In this document: positions 11,801-25,008 of the stretch, in pieces
Layout of the letters: the number at the start of each line of letters is the position of its first letter
How positions within the stretch are numbered: the stretch's first letter is position 1
Source of the DNA: Phellopilus nigrolimitatus
Taxonomy: Eukaryota; Basidiomycota; Agaricomycetes; Hymenochaetales; Hymenochaetaceae
DNA length: 64,000 nucleotides
Assembly: GCA_021029095.1 (NCBI GenBank)
Contig: JAJOHG010000102.1
Span: 1 to 64,000, forward strand
Reading direction: 5' to 3'
Translations under genes and position numbers: made by a program
The notes under the pieces: model-generated
Databases searched by the model: none
Told to the model about the DNA's origin: nothing
What the model saw: only the letters and a program-made list of their open reading frames with translations

Positions 11801-12722
11801 AAATGGCATTTTGGGGATCAAAACAAAACTGTCTACAGCATATCACCCACAAACAGACGGACAAACAGAACGAATGAATCAAGAAATCGAGCAGTATTTA
11901 AGGATGTTTATTGATCATCGCCAAGAAAACTGGCCATCCTGGACTGCTATGGCGGAATTTGCGTACAATAATAAAGTACAAACAGCCACAAGGGTTTCTC
12001 CATTCTATTCTGTTTATGGACGAAATCCACGGATGGGTTTTGAGGTGCGAAGGGATTCAAAGGTGGAGGCGGCAGAGGATTTTGCGAATCGGATGAAGGG
12101 GATACATGAGGAAGCGAAGTCTGCTTTAGAAAAAGCAAAAGATGAGATGCAGAAGTATGCGGACCAGAGGCGAGGGGAAGCTCCAAAATACAAAGTAGGG
12201 GACAAGGTTTGGCTGGACACAACAAATCTTAAAATAAATCGACCCTCGCGGAAACTTGCAGAAAAGAGGATTGGCCCATACCCTATCACGCGTATCATCT
12301 CCCCTAATGCTGTGCAATTGCGACTCCCATCCACCATAAAGATTCATCCAGTTGTCAATGTTTCGCGCATACGTCTACACACCGCCGCAAGCATCCCTGG
12401 ACAAAGGGCTCTGCCACCACCAGCGATTGAGGTTGGAGAAGAAAAGGACTATGAGGTGGAAGAAATTTTGGACGCAAGACAGAGGCGTGGAAAGTTGGAG
12501 TTTCTAGTCAAGTGGAAGGGCTACACAGATGAGAACAATACTTGGGAACCACAGGAAAATTGCAAGCGTTCGAGGGGTTTGATAAACGACTTCTACAAAA
12601 AGCACCCAGCTGCACCCCGAGTCATCAGCATAATTGATTTCCAAGCCTTGAAATTCCGACCCTATGAAAACTTCACCGCTACCCCATCTGATTTTGTTAA
12701 TCGTCTGGAAGTCGATCCTTAA
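8871..12722 (+). CDS. pol: Pol polyprotein with C-terminal chromodomain, element 1
   Basis: About 1,283 aa after the overlap, in the -1 frame relative to gag and without its own ATG at the junction. Order of domains: aspartic protease with LLDSGAT (near residue 95), reverse transcriptase with the catalytic YIDDIL (near 463), RNase H ([11 protein letters not shown] near 608), integrase with an HHCC zinc finger (HHDSAVAGH near 833, CDTC near 868) and the catalytic triad (Asp in ISVDF, Asp in ISDRGPQF, Glu in TDGQTER). A chromodomain follows (DYEVEEIL to WEPQENC, near 1193-1235), which in chromoviruses guides integration to marked chromatin. No frameshift or stop is visible. Confidence 0.93.
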   Translation: MNNLPLVTQNRFSSLNDDVILDCKGSGGSLTGSELGAKRACLIPHLNTCSCPNSSSEKEGKGEKKFIRSVNSRHVAMRITLQTSDTNERLDVEALLDSGATGLFIDTEFVKSNRLKTRKLARSIPVYNVDGTKNQGGSIDEEVDLIVQYGEHREKATFEICNLGKTTVILGHPWLKRHNPEIDWSSGEVKLTRCPKTCQSLQKREKREEEARIRTIKPMPGLIADEDDDEEDELDRRIVEEMFWLRYIDEKDGPTPEPLNWKVAEPPDWKSKVPERFHEFLDVFDQKTSERLPTRKPWDHEISLKPDFVPKKSKVYPLSQDEDDEVGRFIQEQEAKGYIRPSKSPMTSPIFFINKKDGKRRMITDHRYLNSGTVKNAYPLPLISDIIDKLKGAKYFSKMDLRWGYHNVRIKEGDEWKAAFATSRGAYEPLVMTFGLCNAPSTFQNMMNDIFNDLMIEGVVVIYIDDILVFTETMEENDRIVKEILKRLRENDLFLKPEKCVFGVEEVEFLGMMIRNGEVSMMEDKVEGVKNWPVPKKVKDVESFLGFANFYRRFIKDFAKITRPLNDLKKKDKTWKWGEKEQKAFDELKARFCARPVVVIPDSRKEMRVESDASDFATGAVLSMKCDDGLWRPCAYLSKSLNDVERNYDVHDKELLGIMRALEAWRHHLEGSTHKFEIWTDHKNLEYFMKAKKLNRRQARWSLFLSRFDFEIIHKPGATMRKTDALSRRVDLKEGVENDNKDVVLLKPEFFRIKATQQGHVLLEGAEKELLTQIRGAKDWDEAVVKAADELRKSGTRRLRGEEWEEEQGLILYRGKVYVPKDGQIRREIVKLHHDSAVAGHPGNWKTLELIARNYWWPGMTKFVQAYVKGCDTCARYKIFPEKPAGKLMPNQTPTAPWEDISVDFVTGLPEAQGFNALLVVCDRFSKQIHVINTREETSALGLAALYRDHVWKIHGLPLTVISDRGPQFASAFMKELNGILGIKTKLSTAYHPQTDGQTERMNQEIEQYLRMFIDHRQENWPSWTAMAEFAYNNKVQTATRVSPFYSVYGRNPRMGFEVRRDSKVEAAEDFANRMKGIHEEAKSALEKAKDEMQKYADQRRGEAPKYKVGDKVWLDTTNLKINRPSRKLAEKRIGPYPITRIISPNAVQLRLPSTIKIHPVVNVSRIRLHTAASIPGQRALPPPAIEVGEEKDYEVEEILDARQRRGKLEFLVKWKGYTDENNTWEPQENCKRSRGLINDFYKKHPAAPRVISIIDFQALKFRPYENFTATPSDFVNRLEVDP

Positions 12723-12733
12723 AGAGGGGGTGA
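12719..12733 (+). other. Polypurine tract of element 1
   Basis: The purine run AAAGAGGGGG at 12721-12730, followed by TGA and then the 3' LTR, is the expected plus-strand priming site. Confidence 0.7.
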
Positions 12734-13133
12734 TGTTATGACACGTATTTTATTTTACTTTTACCTTGTCTTGAACTTGCGACCTCTCAGTCACGTGACT
12801 GCCTAGAACATTCTACAATGACGTCATTATGACATCGTAGTCTAGACCATGACATCATAGTGACATCATTGACGATGACATCACTTATGACATCATTAGC
12901 TCCACTCGCTCCACTAGTGTAACTATATTAGGTAGTGTACTGCTTGGTCTGTGCGCACTAGACTTAGGTATATAAGGAGGCAATACATGACTGGGAGACT
13001 CAATCGAGTTCTCTTAGAATATCCACCATAAAGTGTGATCCCTACTAAGACAGCTCAGCATTCTCTCTCTCTCTCGTCGACTTGTGCTTTGGAGTTTGCG
13101 CCTCAGCCTTTTGGTTTGTGGTGTGCTCTAACA
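12734..13133 (+). repeat. 3' LTR of element 1
   Basis: 400 bp that read identically to the 5' LTR. They end in CTAACA and are followed by the target duplication CTAGC at 13134-13138. Confidence 0.95.
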
Positions 13134-13505
13134 CTAGCACTCTATAAGGCTGCAGAGCACTGGAGGGAGACAGCTGGCTTCAGCCAGTTCACCCTTGTTA
13201 AGGTGCTCATCCAAGACCAGGCCATTTATTTTATTATGTATTTGTTTTATTTGTGTATTACCAGTGGTATATGAGCTGACTGTTCTAACAGGGTCATATT
13301 TTGCAGTGTTATGGAGATACTGGCAAACCAGTTGTCCATCACAAATGTTCTTCTGGCTTATCTCCTGAGTATCTTGGGCAGTCCCAGTCTTCTCTGTGTC
13401 CTCGGGAGCCACCTGTTAGTCCATCTGAAGGAGGCTGGAGAGAGGGGTGCCAATGGAGGGACCAGTTACAGGATGAAGACGATGAGCAATATCGCATTTT
13501 CCTGA

Positions 13506-16500
13506 TTTTGTGAAGGGAATCCTAAGGTGATTTCATTGTTCTATTTGCTTATGGCTTTGCTCACTGATCCAATAACAGCCGCGCAGAAGATGTGTAGGAT
13601 GGTCGAACATGCCTGCACTTTTATCAAATCCGCTATTTGTTTTTTGTTGTCTCATTCTGCTTTATTTAATCGTCATTACAATGTAAAGAATCTTCGCTGT
13701 GCGAATGAATACCAGTTTGCTCGTGCGTACGAACCTAGTGCGATCGTCCTTCTCTGGAAAAAATATATCAAAGCGAAATAGGTAGATGTGATTCAGCAAC
13801 AGCGCGCATGTATTGTTTATCCGGCTTCCCATAGTTAATCAGTGCACTGGGAGCGAAGCACGACCAACATAGCTCGCTAGCGCCGAAGACAACGAGAAAG
13901 AAAAGGAGAGCAGGCGGAGCGAAAGCGTGTCGACTTGCACGTGCAATGTGAGGCTCGGTACCTCAAAACTACAGAAGTTTCGTACATGAACCCGCAACCT
14001 GCGCGAGACGCCTGCTCGAGTAGCGCGAACGCTAGCGTCTACTATGCACGATGCATCCACAATATTTGTCTGAGCGCTATGCTGAACGCCTTCGCGTGCT
14101 TCGTGCCGACGGGTTAATTGATCCGCGAGGTTTTGCACACGCTCCGAGTAGTCTTTGAGAGCCTGGGACGGCAATCGCAGCCTGTGGATTTTACTAGATG
14201 GAAAGGCGGGCCAATTACTCGTTTTATTTGAGGAGGGAGAGGCTAAACGTATACACGCACCTTCGCCAAGCGCTCTATTCATCGCTCTGTTCGACGCACC
14301 AATGTTCTTGAACGGTCTGGAAGAGAGGCGGCGTAAAGACTAACGCTGAAAAGCGCGGCGCAGCTCGCGTCGGGAGGATCGATGGGATGTGAGGAGATTA
14401 TCATATCTGTATTCTTTTTGTTCACTACCAATTCCTGCGGTTACATTAGTTGCATACCCAGATCGGCGACTGCTCCGCCAGCATCTGCCTTTCAAATGCC
14501 TAAACATGTCGACGTGCTGGAGAGCGAGACAATAAGCGTGAGATTGAGAAAGGCGCAGATGACGAACTCACAGATATAAGTCCTACTTGCGTCTGCCAAT
14601 GTCGAGCACCAAAGAGAAAGAGGCTCATGATAGAGGCTCTGCCCAAGTGATCGAGATCGGGCCAGTGACAGGAACAAAAGAAGATGCGAAAGTAAGACGA
14701 AATGGACACTACTGCGTGCGCACAATCCCGCAAACATAATCTTCTTGTCGAGGCCGAACAAGTCTGCACCTGGGCCACACGCTCACGCGCGCCGGCTGTC
14801 GAAGGTCGCGAGCACAGCGTTCAGCTTCTGTGCTGTGACTGCGTGTCTGTGCCGAGCGCGATATCGAATATCACCTGCACGGGCTTACGCACGAATGATA
14901 GAAGTAGCGGGGGAGTTGCGTTCTTCCGACGAAAAAGGACAGAGAGAAAGCGTACGTACCATATCATTACCCATTCCTTAGTGGGGACAACTTTTGCGCA
15001 TTTGAAGCGGTGCTCCGCAGGCAAGCGCTGTACATCGGATTTCTATAGACGACTAAACATATGAGCGAGTTAGTTTGAATGTCTCGAGACGGAGGTAACG
15101 AAATACGCACCTCGCTCTGGGCCAAGTGCCCACCCGTTGACGAACGCGTTTCGCGAAGGGCGTTCGTCATGAGTATATCCGCCTATTCACGCAACGTGCA
15201 TGAACCAGAACAAGTGTTACAGTGAGCGACGTGAAAGGAAAAGGCAGCAAATGGACATACTTTGAACAACCCTTCGACGGCGCAGATCTTGTCGGGCGGC
15301 TTGACGTCCAGCGTCCATCCTCTCTCGACACGGACCAGCACGCATCAGAAGCTGCGGAATGGCTGTCGACGACGCTGTATCTTCAGTTTATTGTCATGTC
15401 GCTTTCTCGGTCTTGTGGTCCTCTGCGCTCTCCTCTGCTTTGAGTCCCGCCTCGAATGCTGCCAGCGCGCTCGGGGGAAGACAAGATGACGTCATCGAGG
15501 CTTGAGTGGCCGGTCCTACGTAAGCTCACCGACACTTCGTTCGCTGCCGACGTCGCGACTCGGTCTTCGCCATTGTTCGCCCTCGACATCGACCAGCATC
15601 CGGTAGAGGACCTGAGGACGCGGAGACGGAAGCAGGGCCAGGGCTGTTTGAAGGTCGGCTATCTGTGAGTTCATCGTCCGCATCTTCATCGATCTCTTGC
15701 TCATCCTCTTCAACTTGTCCGTTAGCACGTCGACATAGACACCTCCAGCTGTACTTACTCGAATGAATATATCCGCTTGTCTCCATGTACTTATTGGAGC
15801 TCGATCGCGCGTCAGATATTTCGGACATATGGTTTCAATTTCGTGTCCAACACCAAGTGTGTCAGCCTCGCGCAGCAACTTCAAATCTATATTCTGTCCA
15901 TAGCGGTCCTCGACTTCACGCGCGCTTGCACGGTATGCTCTCGATTATTCTCATGCCGTCCTCGTCTTTCCAAATTTCTCAAGATATACGTTCAGCATTG
16001 GATCTGTTCATATGGCAACCAGCTTCCTCTGGGCGAAGACGAGTCCGTGAGGAGGGCGTCGTGGAAGAGGCATTCAAAATCTCAAAATGCGTGGCGCGCA
16101 CGACCTCTTCTTTCCCTTCTTTCCTTTTTGTGCGCACTATTTCTTCGCCTTTTGTCTTACACCACTTTGCAGTCTGCATTCCTTTGAGCACGCGCATCTC
16201 GCTCCTCGGTCATCCTCTCCGCTCGACCTAGTTCCCTCAATCACGACTAGACTCATGGCTTTCAGGCGTAATGTCACCCCGCGCTGCACGCCCGAACACC
16301 ACACGTGTGCGTCGTCTATCGGGTCCTTCTGGTATTAGCTGTCATCAAATTACGTCGTGCCGGATAGCCGAGCGTGGGTCGAGGGTGCTTTAGATGTACG
16401 GAAGGCTCGGTAGCGCAAAATTGGATACGTGGCATTCGTCTTACATATATTTCTCTTCTCTTCATTTCTGACCGTTCCATTCGTTACTACAGGTTTCAAA

Positions 16501-18501
16501 ATGCGCTCATCGGTAGGCTGGGAATGCGCGCTAGTGCAACGGGAGACCATGATGGGGCGCCAGAGCGCTGCTCTTGCTGTCTCAACACTTAGAAGCCGCT
16601 GTGTTGGTAGTCTGTACACGCATCGTCACCTCTACGTCTCTGCGGGATCCAGGGATCATTTGTCGTGCGGTGTGGCGAGGAAGCCTTTTCAGTCCATACA
16701 CACTCACGCTGGTAGTTTTTGCTATCCTTTTTCTATACGCCCCTCCAGGACGTAGACACTAAGCTACCCTACTGCTTTAAGCACTGAGCCGAATACCCAG
16801 CCAGGCTGCCCAATCCGCCATGCATCAGGACAAAGAGCCCTAGCGTGAGTGGCACGTCTCCATACTAGCACTTCTCAAATGCTGAAATGAACCGTAAATT
16901 TTGACTGGATGTAGCGCATAGTTACAGACATTCCCACCGCCATCATTGAACTCCCTGACAGAATGCGCCGACTCGAGGTGATTGCGCAGAGCGCTCGTGT
17001 TGCATGTCTCGTGCGCGCGCGCGCACGCGCGCTGTACTTCCTGATCGGATGATAAAAAAACAGAAGAATGCCGTGACTCCTCTCTTTTTTCTCCCTCAGC
17101 CCTTTTCTCCGAGGCCCTATGTTGCGGCTACGGTCAAGGCAGTGTCGATTTCACCTCGTGTGAACAGCTCTGTGCGTCCGACCGTTTTTCGTTGTAACAG
17201 CGTTTTCACGGAAGCTGAGGAGTGATGGAGCTTCGGTCGAGCATCTGGTGCATGCCTGTTACGGGTTGCAGAGGGGAGGCAGTCAGGTGGACTGGTCACT
17301 CGCCGTCGCTGTGTCTTAGCACGATTCGCGTGCGAGCAGGAAAGCAAGCTCCTGTGCTTGCTTGCCCGAGGACAATTCTGGATAACGGTGGCCGTACACC
17401 GAACAAGGGCCTCGCGAGACTGGCGCACGCGACGAAACACACCGATAGAGTATATAATTGGGCGTTTCCAGGGTGGTCCGCTTTATGGATGCGTTGGCGG
17501 GGAATCCGAGCTCGAGCGCGGTCCGCCTGAGAGAGAGCACTGCTCGCCAGCCAATGCGTGATCGGATTCGAGGCGGTATTTTATTCTGGATCCTGATGGA
17601 CGTCAAGCATATTTGGGCTGTTCTTGTAGCTTGATCGTGTATGTCCGGAGGCAACATTTTACTTTTCTCTGATTGCGTCGTCGTCTGGGAAGCGCGTTCT
17701 TTAATCCTCCATGTGCCGCAAACTTAGGCTGCATTCTGAAATGTAAGGCGCTTAAAAGGTCAAGAATGGCTGCCCAGTCTCCAAAAACCACAGCGACCCT
17801 ACTGCTTTCTGTGCGCTCACATCTAAATTGAAGACGCCCGGCGCTCCTCTTGCGAACCTTCCAGCTATCGCTTTCATGTACCTTTGGACCTCTCGTGCAT
17901 TTTGTTTTGAAATCCGCGAATGGAAATGCCATTTAGCTTTACTTTATCTGTGCGTCAAGGGCGCGGAACTCCGCTCTATTCATGAATGTCGTATACGAGT
18001 CCTTGCCGACGGCTACTCTCAATGCTTTAGGGCGTGGTTCTCTGGGCAGTTCGTCTCTCAATTCCTGTCAAACCGCTTTCGCATCTCAGTCGACACAAAA
18101 ATAAACTCTGTCATACCACTTTGATACGATCTCGAGCTTCGAATAACGATGGGGACGCTACCTTGTTCTTCTGCAGCTCCATCTCGCCATCAAGAATGCG
18201 GTCCGCGCCATAACACAGTCGAAGATGCAACTATCTCGATTGTCGCGACGCAGTATGGTCATCGAGTTGTAGAATCCTTGTTCGTCTCTACTTCTGTCTG
18301 CTGGTATCATCTGTGGCCGCTACCAACGTATCAACCCCGTTAGCAGCTCGCGCGAAGTATCGATCAAGCGAAAATGCCTCGAGGATCGTATCAGAACTTT
18401 TGCTCTCTTTACTTTAAATGTCTCTGAGATCGGGGGCTTTTTCGACACATTCCCCGATCGACCATTCAAAGCTTTGTTAAAACCTTTTACACGCTTTCAC
18501 T
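13506..18501. other. Spacer of tandem unit 2
   Basis: Decayed duplicate of the other spacers, without a supportable gene. The block at 13800-14290 matches 1180-1560 and 20430-20790. The block at 15640-16000 matches 2600-2900, 23080-23330 and 28250-28510. The last 600 bases (17880-18480) are close to 30060-30660 upstream of copy 5. Short minus-strand open pieces are interrupted in every frame. Confidence 0.5.
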
Positions 18502-20130
18502 ATGCATTCTATACGCTCTGACGTCGAGCCTGTTGATTCAAGCCTCGTGCCACTTTTCATCTCAGAGATAGATATCTCACGATACACTCAAGTGTCAATT
18601 CTAGCTCTCTTGGTCTACAACACCGGTACGTTTTGCTTCTTGGCTAGTATGTTCGATACCATCTGTTCTAAGATCTAATGTTATATTATCTTTCAGTTAT
18701 TACTATGGATAAGGAGGTAAATAAGGCGCGGCATTATGATCTTTATGTCTAAACCAACTGTTGCGTCATTTAGGTTAAATACTTTTGGGTACAACGTCAT
18801 TTGTTTGACATAAGCACCAGGCATACACTTACTTGCCACGCGGAATGAAGAGCTCCCCTCGCAGCTTTGTTAGCTTGATTTACTTTGCAGTAAATGATAT
18901 TGTACGTTTATTTAGATCAACTGCTCTAACAGATGGTTTCAGAACCGCTACATTGGGATTTTTGGAGCCCTTTCTAATATAGTGGGTAAGTCAATTCTGT
19001 GATCGGGGTGCATCAAAATAAGAATGTCCACTGACAACGCATCCTCAGGTCTGACTCTTCAAGCAAATGAAACATTGCAAGCAATTTCTGATTACTGTAC
19101 TATAGCTTATTGTGACTGACTCTAAACTTCACTTATAGGTGTAAGCACCCAGATACTGCATTCCAGTCTCTACTGATAATATTGGAAAGGCCTCAGCTTT
19201 TTCTGGATTCCGAGTCTGGCTAGTGAGTCTCTGAATATTGAACAGAACAACATCTTGCTTATTGCAGGGAAGACTTGATGACTATCCTTTTGATTGACTG
19301 TAATGTCTCCTTATGATACCCAAAACATCCATCCTGCACTAATTATCTTTCAGATATTCTTCTGATGCGGGTGCTGGCACTGTACCAACAGGGTGAGCAT
19401 TCCTAATACTGCTAATTACTGCCAGTGCTTAATAAACAACAGATAAGAGGCTAGCTGCATGTTTGAGAGCTCTATTTGGACTGGAGGCAGCATTTATGCT
19501 GGGTCTCCTTATACATAACAACATATATGAAGAGAGTAAGATCATTTGTTTATTCTACAGTGACATCTTCTAATCATGAGTTTCAGTTGTTGTAGGGGAG
19601 CTTGCAAAGGGTGTAACAATCTGTTCAGAGAATAGAGACCCTCCAAAAGTGTGGGGTGCTTTATCCTGGTTAGTATTGATGTTCTTGGGAAAGCACTTGG
19701 CCTGACTTAGAAGCCGGAACAGGGCTGCTCCAATGCTTTATGGGACTATTCTAATGGTTCTAGCACTATATAAGGCTGCAAAAAATTGGAGGGAGACAGC
19801 TGGCTTCAGCCAGTTCACCCTTGTTAAGGTTCTTATCCAAGATCAGGCCATTTATTTCATCATGTATGTTTTCATTCATTCATGGTTTGTGGTTTAGAAG
19901 CTGATTGCTCTGACAGGGTCATCTTTGTCAGTGTTATGGAGATAATGGCAAACCAGCTGTTCATCACAAATGTTCTTCTGTCTGATCTTCTGGGTATTTT
20001 GGGAAGTCCCAGTCTTCTCTGTGTCCTTGGGAGCCACCTGCTGGTCCATCTGAAGGAAGCTGGAGAGAGGAGTGCCAATGGAGGGACCAGTGACAGGATG
20101 AAGACCATGAGTAGTATCGCATTTTCGTGA
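18502..20130 (+). pseudogene. DUF6533 family gene, copy 3, one-base frameshift
   Basis: The same 12-exon layout as copy 5. The ATG at 18502, VITMDKE exon, KYFW exon, the hydrophobic exons and the final LCVLGSHLLVHLKE exon are present with conserved splice sites, and it ends at TGA 20128-20130. Exon 7 is one base longer than in copies 2 and 5 (extra G near 19184, in ATTGGAAAGG). This throws the reading frame off and brings a stop in before the next exon. Copy 4 has an extra base at the same place. I call it a pseudogene unless an unseen splice choice corrects it. Confidence 0.65.
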
Positions 20131-23100
20131 TTTTGTGAAGGGAATTCCAAGGTGATTTCATTGTTCTATTTGTTTATTGTTTTTCTCACTAATCTAATAA
20201 CATCCGTGCAGAAGATGTGTAGGACTGTCAAACACACATGCACTCCTATTCTACTTCTTTTTGCCATCTCGTTCTGCCCTTATTTAATTGCCCTTGCAAT
20301 GTAAAGGATCTTTCGCTGGACGAAGAAATCTAGTTTATTTATACATACAAGTTGAATGCGATTGTCCCCCTCTGAACTGTATATATCGAAACAAAATAGG
20401 TACATGTACATGCGGTTTCCGGCAATACATCATCAGTGTGCATGTATTGCTCATCCGGCTTGCCATAGTTAATCAGTGCACTGGGAGCGAACGTCCTGCG
20501 AGACCGACATAGCCCATTAGAGCCAAAACGGCGAGAAACACAAGGAGAGCAGGCGGAATGAAAGCGTGACAACTGGCATGTGCGTCTTGAGGCTCTGTAC
20601 TCGCGCCTATAATTAAGGAATTTTCGTACACGAGCCCGCACCCTGTGCGCGACGCCTGCTCGAATGGCGCGGACGTAAGCGCCCACTTTGCACGCCGCAT
20701 TCATGAAATTCGTCTAAACGCCTTGCTGAACACCTGCACATGCCTTATGTTGACGGTTAAGTAACTGTGGGGTTCTGCGTAGGCTCCGAGCAGTTGACAT
20801 GAGCAGATGGATAAGCGGGGTCGATTAGGTTGTTTGCCTTCAGAGGAGGCAAGACGGTATACGCGCACCCGTGCCAAGCGTTCTCCCCCGTTCGCGTAGA
20901 AGGCACCAGTTTCCTTGGAAAATCTGAAGAGAGAGACAGTGAGCAGACTAGTGTTGATCAGCGCCCCAACTGCGCAGCGCCCGTCGCGCGGTGCGACGAG
21001 ATCGTCTTATCTGCGCTTTGTTTTTTCACCGCCAAAGCTCTGCATGTTACAGCAGCACCATATGTACGCAGATTAGTAGCGGTTTCGGGTAGCATATGAC
21101 TTTCGAACCCGGGGATGGATGCTGTTCCTCCACAATCTTCTTGCATTTGGCCAGTATTCCTGTTGCGGTTTTCAGCAATTGAAATCATCTGCGAGAGGCA
21201 TGGGTGGACGAGGCGCTATTATATATTGTCGTTGGCGGCTGTTTCACATATAATACATCGACGTGCCGGTGAGCGAGACAATAAGCACGACATCGAGACA
21301 GACGCAGTCAACAAACTCACAAATACAAATTATAATCATCCTGCCTGCTCGAGAAGTCTGGAAATATCGAATACAGAAGCAAACGATAGTCGCGACGGGG
21401 GTTTCTGTCGAAGCGATCAAGTTCTAGACACAGGGCGCGTTAGCGATAAAGACTTAGAGAAAACGCGAAAGTAAAGTACAAAGGAACACGACCGCGCGCG
21501 CACATGCCCGTAAACTTGGTCTTCGCATCCAGGCCGAACATGTCTGCCTCCCTACGTCGGCGCCGGCCGTCGAAGATCGTGAGTGCAGCGTTCGGCTTCT
21601 GTGCAGCAACTGCGTGTCCGTTCCGAGCGCGACTTTAGAGATCGCCTGCGCGGGCTTCGGACGAGTGCCATAAACAGCGAGTATCACGGCGATAGAGGAA
21701 CGAGAATGAGCCTACGCACCATATCATTACCCCAGCCCTTTGCAGCGACGCGCTCTTGTGTTCGAAGCGACGCTCCTCCGGCCAGGCCGTCACATTTGAC
21801 TCCTGGACGCGTTAGCGAGTCGATCAGCTTGACTGTCTTGAGAGGGAAGGAAGGAAATACGTACCTCGCTGCGCCAAGCGCCTCACCGGTGGACGTGCGG
21901 GTTTCGCGATCCTCTCCGCCCTGCCATCCTTCTGCTCTCACCGCCGCTGCCGCTGTCGAAACGCTCCACGCCCTCACCGCTCTGCGCGCGTTGAGCGCGT
22001 GTATCCTCTCCGCCTAGTGCAGGCGCGTACTCGAAAGCCAGCGGCTCGGCGCGCGCGCGCGCTTCGTAAATGCTCGCACCGACGCAGACAGCGTCGCGGA
22101 ACTCTGGCCCCCGTCCGCCGCGGGCACAGCGCGCTTTCGGGGGGCGTAGTGGGAGGAACGGCGCGTTCTGTGCCAAAAGGAGATGCCAAAGTAAAGTCAA
22201 ATGTACGCATAATTCTATAAAAATAATCTTCCCGCTGAACAAGTCTGCACCCTGCGACGGGCCGCACACACACATGCAACGGCCGTAGAAGGCCTTGAGC
22301 GCAGCGTTGAGCTTCTGCGCCACAACTGCATGTCCGTGCCGAGTGCGACATTGGATAGACCTTCGCGCGCTTCGCACGAATGCTAGAAATAACGAGGGAG
22401 TGGTGTTATTACGACGAGGGAAGAGGGTGGACGAGCGCACGCACCATATTGTTACCCATGGTCCTTAGCGGAGATACGCTTTTGTGAGTTCGAAGTGGTG
22501 CTCCGTCGGCATCTCACTACATCGGATTCCTCTAGACGCCTGGACATATGAGCGAGTCGGTCAGCCTGACTGTCTCGAAAGGAAGGAAAGGAGATACGCA
22601 CCAGTGTTTCGCGAAGGCCGTTCGTCAGGAGTATAGCCGCAGGCTCACACAACGTGTATAGATTAAAGCAAGTGTTAGAGTGAGCGAAGTAAAAGGAAAG
22701 GTTACTGGCAGCTTGATGACCAGAATTTATTTGCGCGCTCCTCGCTCCTCGTCACGACCCGGACCAGAACGTATCAAGAGCTGCGGAATGGCGTTAGCGA
22801 CGTGTCGTTCGAGGAGCAGGACCGGGTATGCTCTCCTCTGTCTGCGGGTCGGACGCGGTAGCTACGAGCGAAATGACGTCCGTGGACGCGGTCTTGGTCG
22901 GCTATTCTGCGGGCCGAGAAGTAACCGATCGGCACGTCCCGCTCAACATCGATGACCCCGCCATCCTTCGCCATTGCCGTCGACCGATACCAGGAAGCGG
23001 GTTTGAAAATGTGGAGATGGAAGCGCGACTCGGGCTGGAAGGCAAGCGTCCGTGAGTCCGCCATCTTTCGCGTGTTTCTCGATCTCGCGCTCATCGTCTT

Positions 23101-25008
23101 CAAGCCGTTCCTTAGCACGTAGAAGACAGCTGTACATTTCTCGACCAATACACCCGCTTGTATCTATGCATGCTTATCGCGACTCGTTCGCTTGTCAAAA
23201 CCCTTCAGGATATGTTTTCCAAGTCCGTACCGAACGCGGAGCGTGTCAACCGCGCGCAGCAGAAACAATTTGCCGCATAGTGGTCCTCGACTTCGTCCGC
23301 AGTGTAGTGTTCTCTACTCCATGCAAATACTCGGTATGTTGCGTGATTACTTCTCTTACAGAGATCCTGATCTTTCTGGACGAAGCCGGCATATCTGGGA
23401 TCTCATCAGATCCTCGAAGTGCGCACGATCTCTTCTCTCCCTCTTCGTCAGCTCATGCCCGTTCACAGCTCTCGCCCTTTCTAAGCTCACGCAATCGATT
23501 TAGCTCGCTTACCGGTCATCCCTGCTTCCCATCTATGTTCCGTAGACCAGACCGAACCCCGTGTCTCAGGACGTGTTCTGGGATACAACCCGCTCGCTCT
23601 GCGCGCCATGTCTCCACCGGTTTATTCTTCTGTTGCGCGGTGATCAATTGCGCGAGAGAGTATCGTCTGACAGCCGAATGCGAGCGGGAGTTGCTTGGGC
23701 GTGAAAAGCGCGGCAGTGCAAAACTATGTATGTTGGCATTCTCCTTATTCGTTTCAGAGTATGCGATCCTGAACTCTTAAGCTACGTGTCGAATGCGTAC
23801 TCACTGGAGAAAACGTGAGTTTCGTCTTGCTCTGCAGACTGCAAAGACCAGATCGGCTCGTTCGCTTTCTCCTCTTGAAGACTTATTGGCATTCAGCCTG
23901 CGTTGGGACGTTACGTTCGCATATCTTCTGGTCTCCCGTGCATCTAAACTCGAGCTATATGTGTCACACCTTCGCTCATGCAAATACGACGTAATCGTCG
24001 AAGTTCTTTCCTAGCTTCTCCGCTAGAGCCAAAAGAACCTCGTCCTCGTCGTCGACTAAGTCTCGAAGGAACGGAATCAGTTCTTCTCGTGTGCGATCAG
24101 GACCAAAGGCGAGAAAATTGGACGAGACACGGTGAATCGCGTTGAGACGGAGTTGCACATCCTCTGATCGAAGTTCGTCCATGAGAATGGCGATAGGCGC
24201 AATCTGTCATATGTGGAAAACGTGTCAGAGTCGAGACCACATGTGGTCGTAAGGTGCGTACGTCGTCGAGAGGGTTCCCCGCACAGCGGCACAGCGCCTG
24301 GGCTCCCCGTTCTTCTGGCAATGAATTCTGTGGATACAAGTAGACCTCCGATGCGGTTTGCAAGCATGTCTTCATTTCAGCGCGACTATCGAGCTTTGGG
24401 AGCGTCTGGCCATCCATGCTACTTACATACTTTTTTTGAAAGCTGCGAATCAAAATGCCGTTTCTATCCGCACACGGAGGGTGCGTAATTCCGTCCTCCA
24501 TTCCTAAAAACTGTATACGAATCATCGCCACGTACGAGTCCTCCGCCGGCGATCCCCGAATGCACCTGAGATGCTGAGTCTTAGCGCGTAGTTCGAGCTC
24601 CGGTGTTCTGTTGAGTCCGCTCGTATCTCAATCGACACAAGAAGATTAAACTGTATCATCTCCGATTGTCGCGCTTCTAACAATGATGCAGATGTTACCT
24701 TTTCTTCTGCAGTTCTATGTCGGCATCAAGAATGCTATTCACATCATATTTAATCGAAGGTGCGAGTATCTAAAACGCCCAACCGTGACTTCTTTTCTCC
24801 GTCTGAGACCGTTGCCAGTATACCAATTCAGTTAGCAGCCCAAGCAAAATACAGATCAAACGACGGTTCCTCGAAGATTCTATCAGAGCTTCTGTTATCT
24901 CGACCGGCTCTCTTTGCTTTAAATATCTCTGAGGTTACGAGCTTGTCTCGATGCATCTTCCGATTCGCCCTTTTGAAACTTCGTTGAAATCTATCGCACC
25001 CTTCCGCT
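20131..25008. other. Spacer of tandem unit 3
   Basis: Mostly decayed repeat shared with the other spacers. Blocks at 21530-21690 and 22240-22400 both resemble 14750-14890 and 2200-2330, so part of this spacer is itself duplicated. The stretch 23080-23720 is very similar to 28260-28890. A fragment of the PP2A scaffold gene is embedded on the minus strand at 23976-24340. No complete gene was found. Confidence 0.5.
23976..24340 (-). pseudogene. Fragment of the PP2A scaffold subunit A gene (TPD3/PR65 type)
   Basis: The minus-strand exon 24203 down to 23976 encodes the N-terminal HEAT repeat of the PP2A A subunit. It shows [18 protein letters not shown], then [20 protein letters not shown], followed by NFDDYV. 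In intact proteins this pattern begins near residue 10 and the scaffold holds the catalytic and regulatory subunits together. An upstream exon ends Leu-Asp-Asp at 24262, joined through a 58-nt GT-AG intron (24204-24261), a plausible first-exon border. Homology stops after Asp-Asp-Tyr-Val and a TGA follows at 23976, so the remaining 14 or so HEAT repeats are missing. This is a captured or duplicated fragment, not a working gene. Confidence 0.75.

Larger units (their letters stand above)
6625..13133 (+). mobile_element. Complete Ty3/gypsy chromodomain retrotransposon (element 1)
   Basis: The element is 6,509 bp with 400-bp LTRs at both ends that read identically by eye. They start TGTTATG and end CTAACA. 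The flanks carry a 5-bp target duplication CTAGC (6620-6624 and 13134-13138), as expected of a Ty3-type integrase. Inside are a 638-nt leader with a self-complementary primer site, gag (7663-8874), pol in the -1 frame (8871-12722) and a purine-rich tract before the 3' LTR. All enzymatic motifs are present and both frames are open, so the element looks recently inserted and possibly active. It disrupts DUF6533 copy 2. Confidence 0.95.
5367..13505 (+). pseudogene. DUF6533 family gene, copy 2, split by an LTR retrotransposon
   Basis: The start ATG at 5367 matches the other copies (Met-His-Ser-Ile-Arg). Exon 1 is 5367-5490 and exon 2 is 5556-5575 (VITMDKE). The short exon with KYFW, the exon with SPRSFVSLIYFA and the later exons all follow with GT-AG borders, apart from one GC-AG intron (5933-5995). 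The frame stays open to 6624 in exon 11. There a complete Ty3 element (6625-13133) interrupts the codons for the hydrophobic segment. The remainder resumes at 13134 after the repeated CTAGC and ends with TGA at 13503-13505. Removing the element would restore an intact gene, so the insertion is probably the only inactivating event. Confidence 0.8.
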
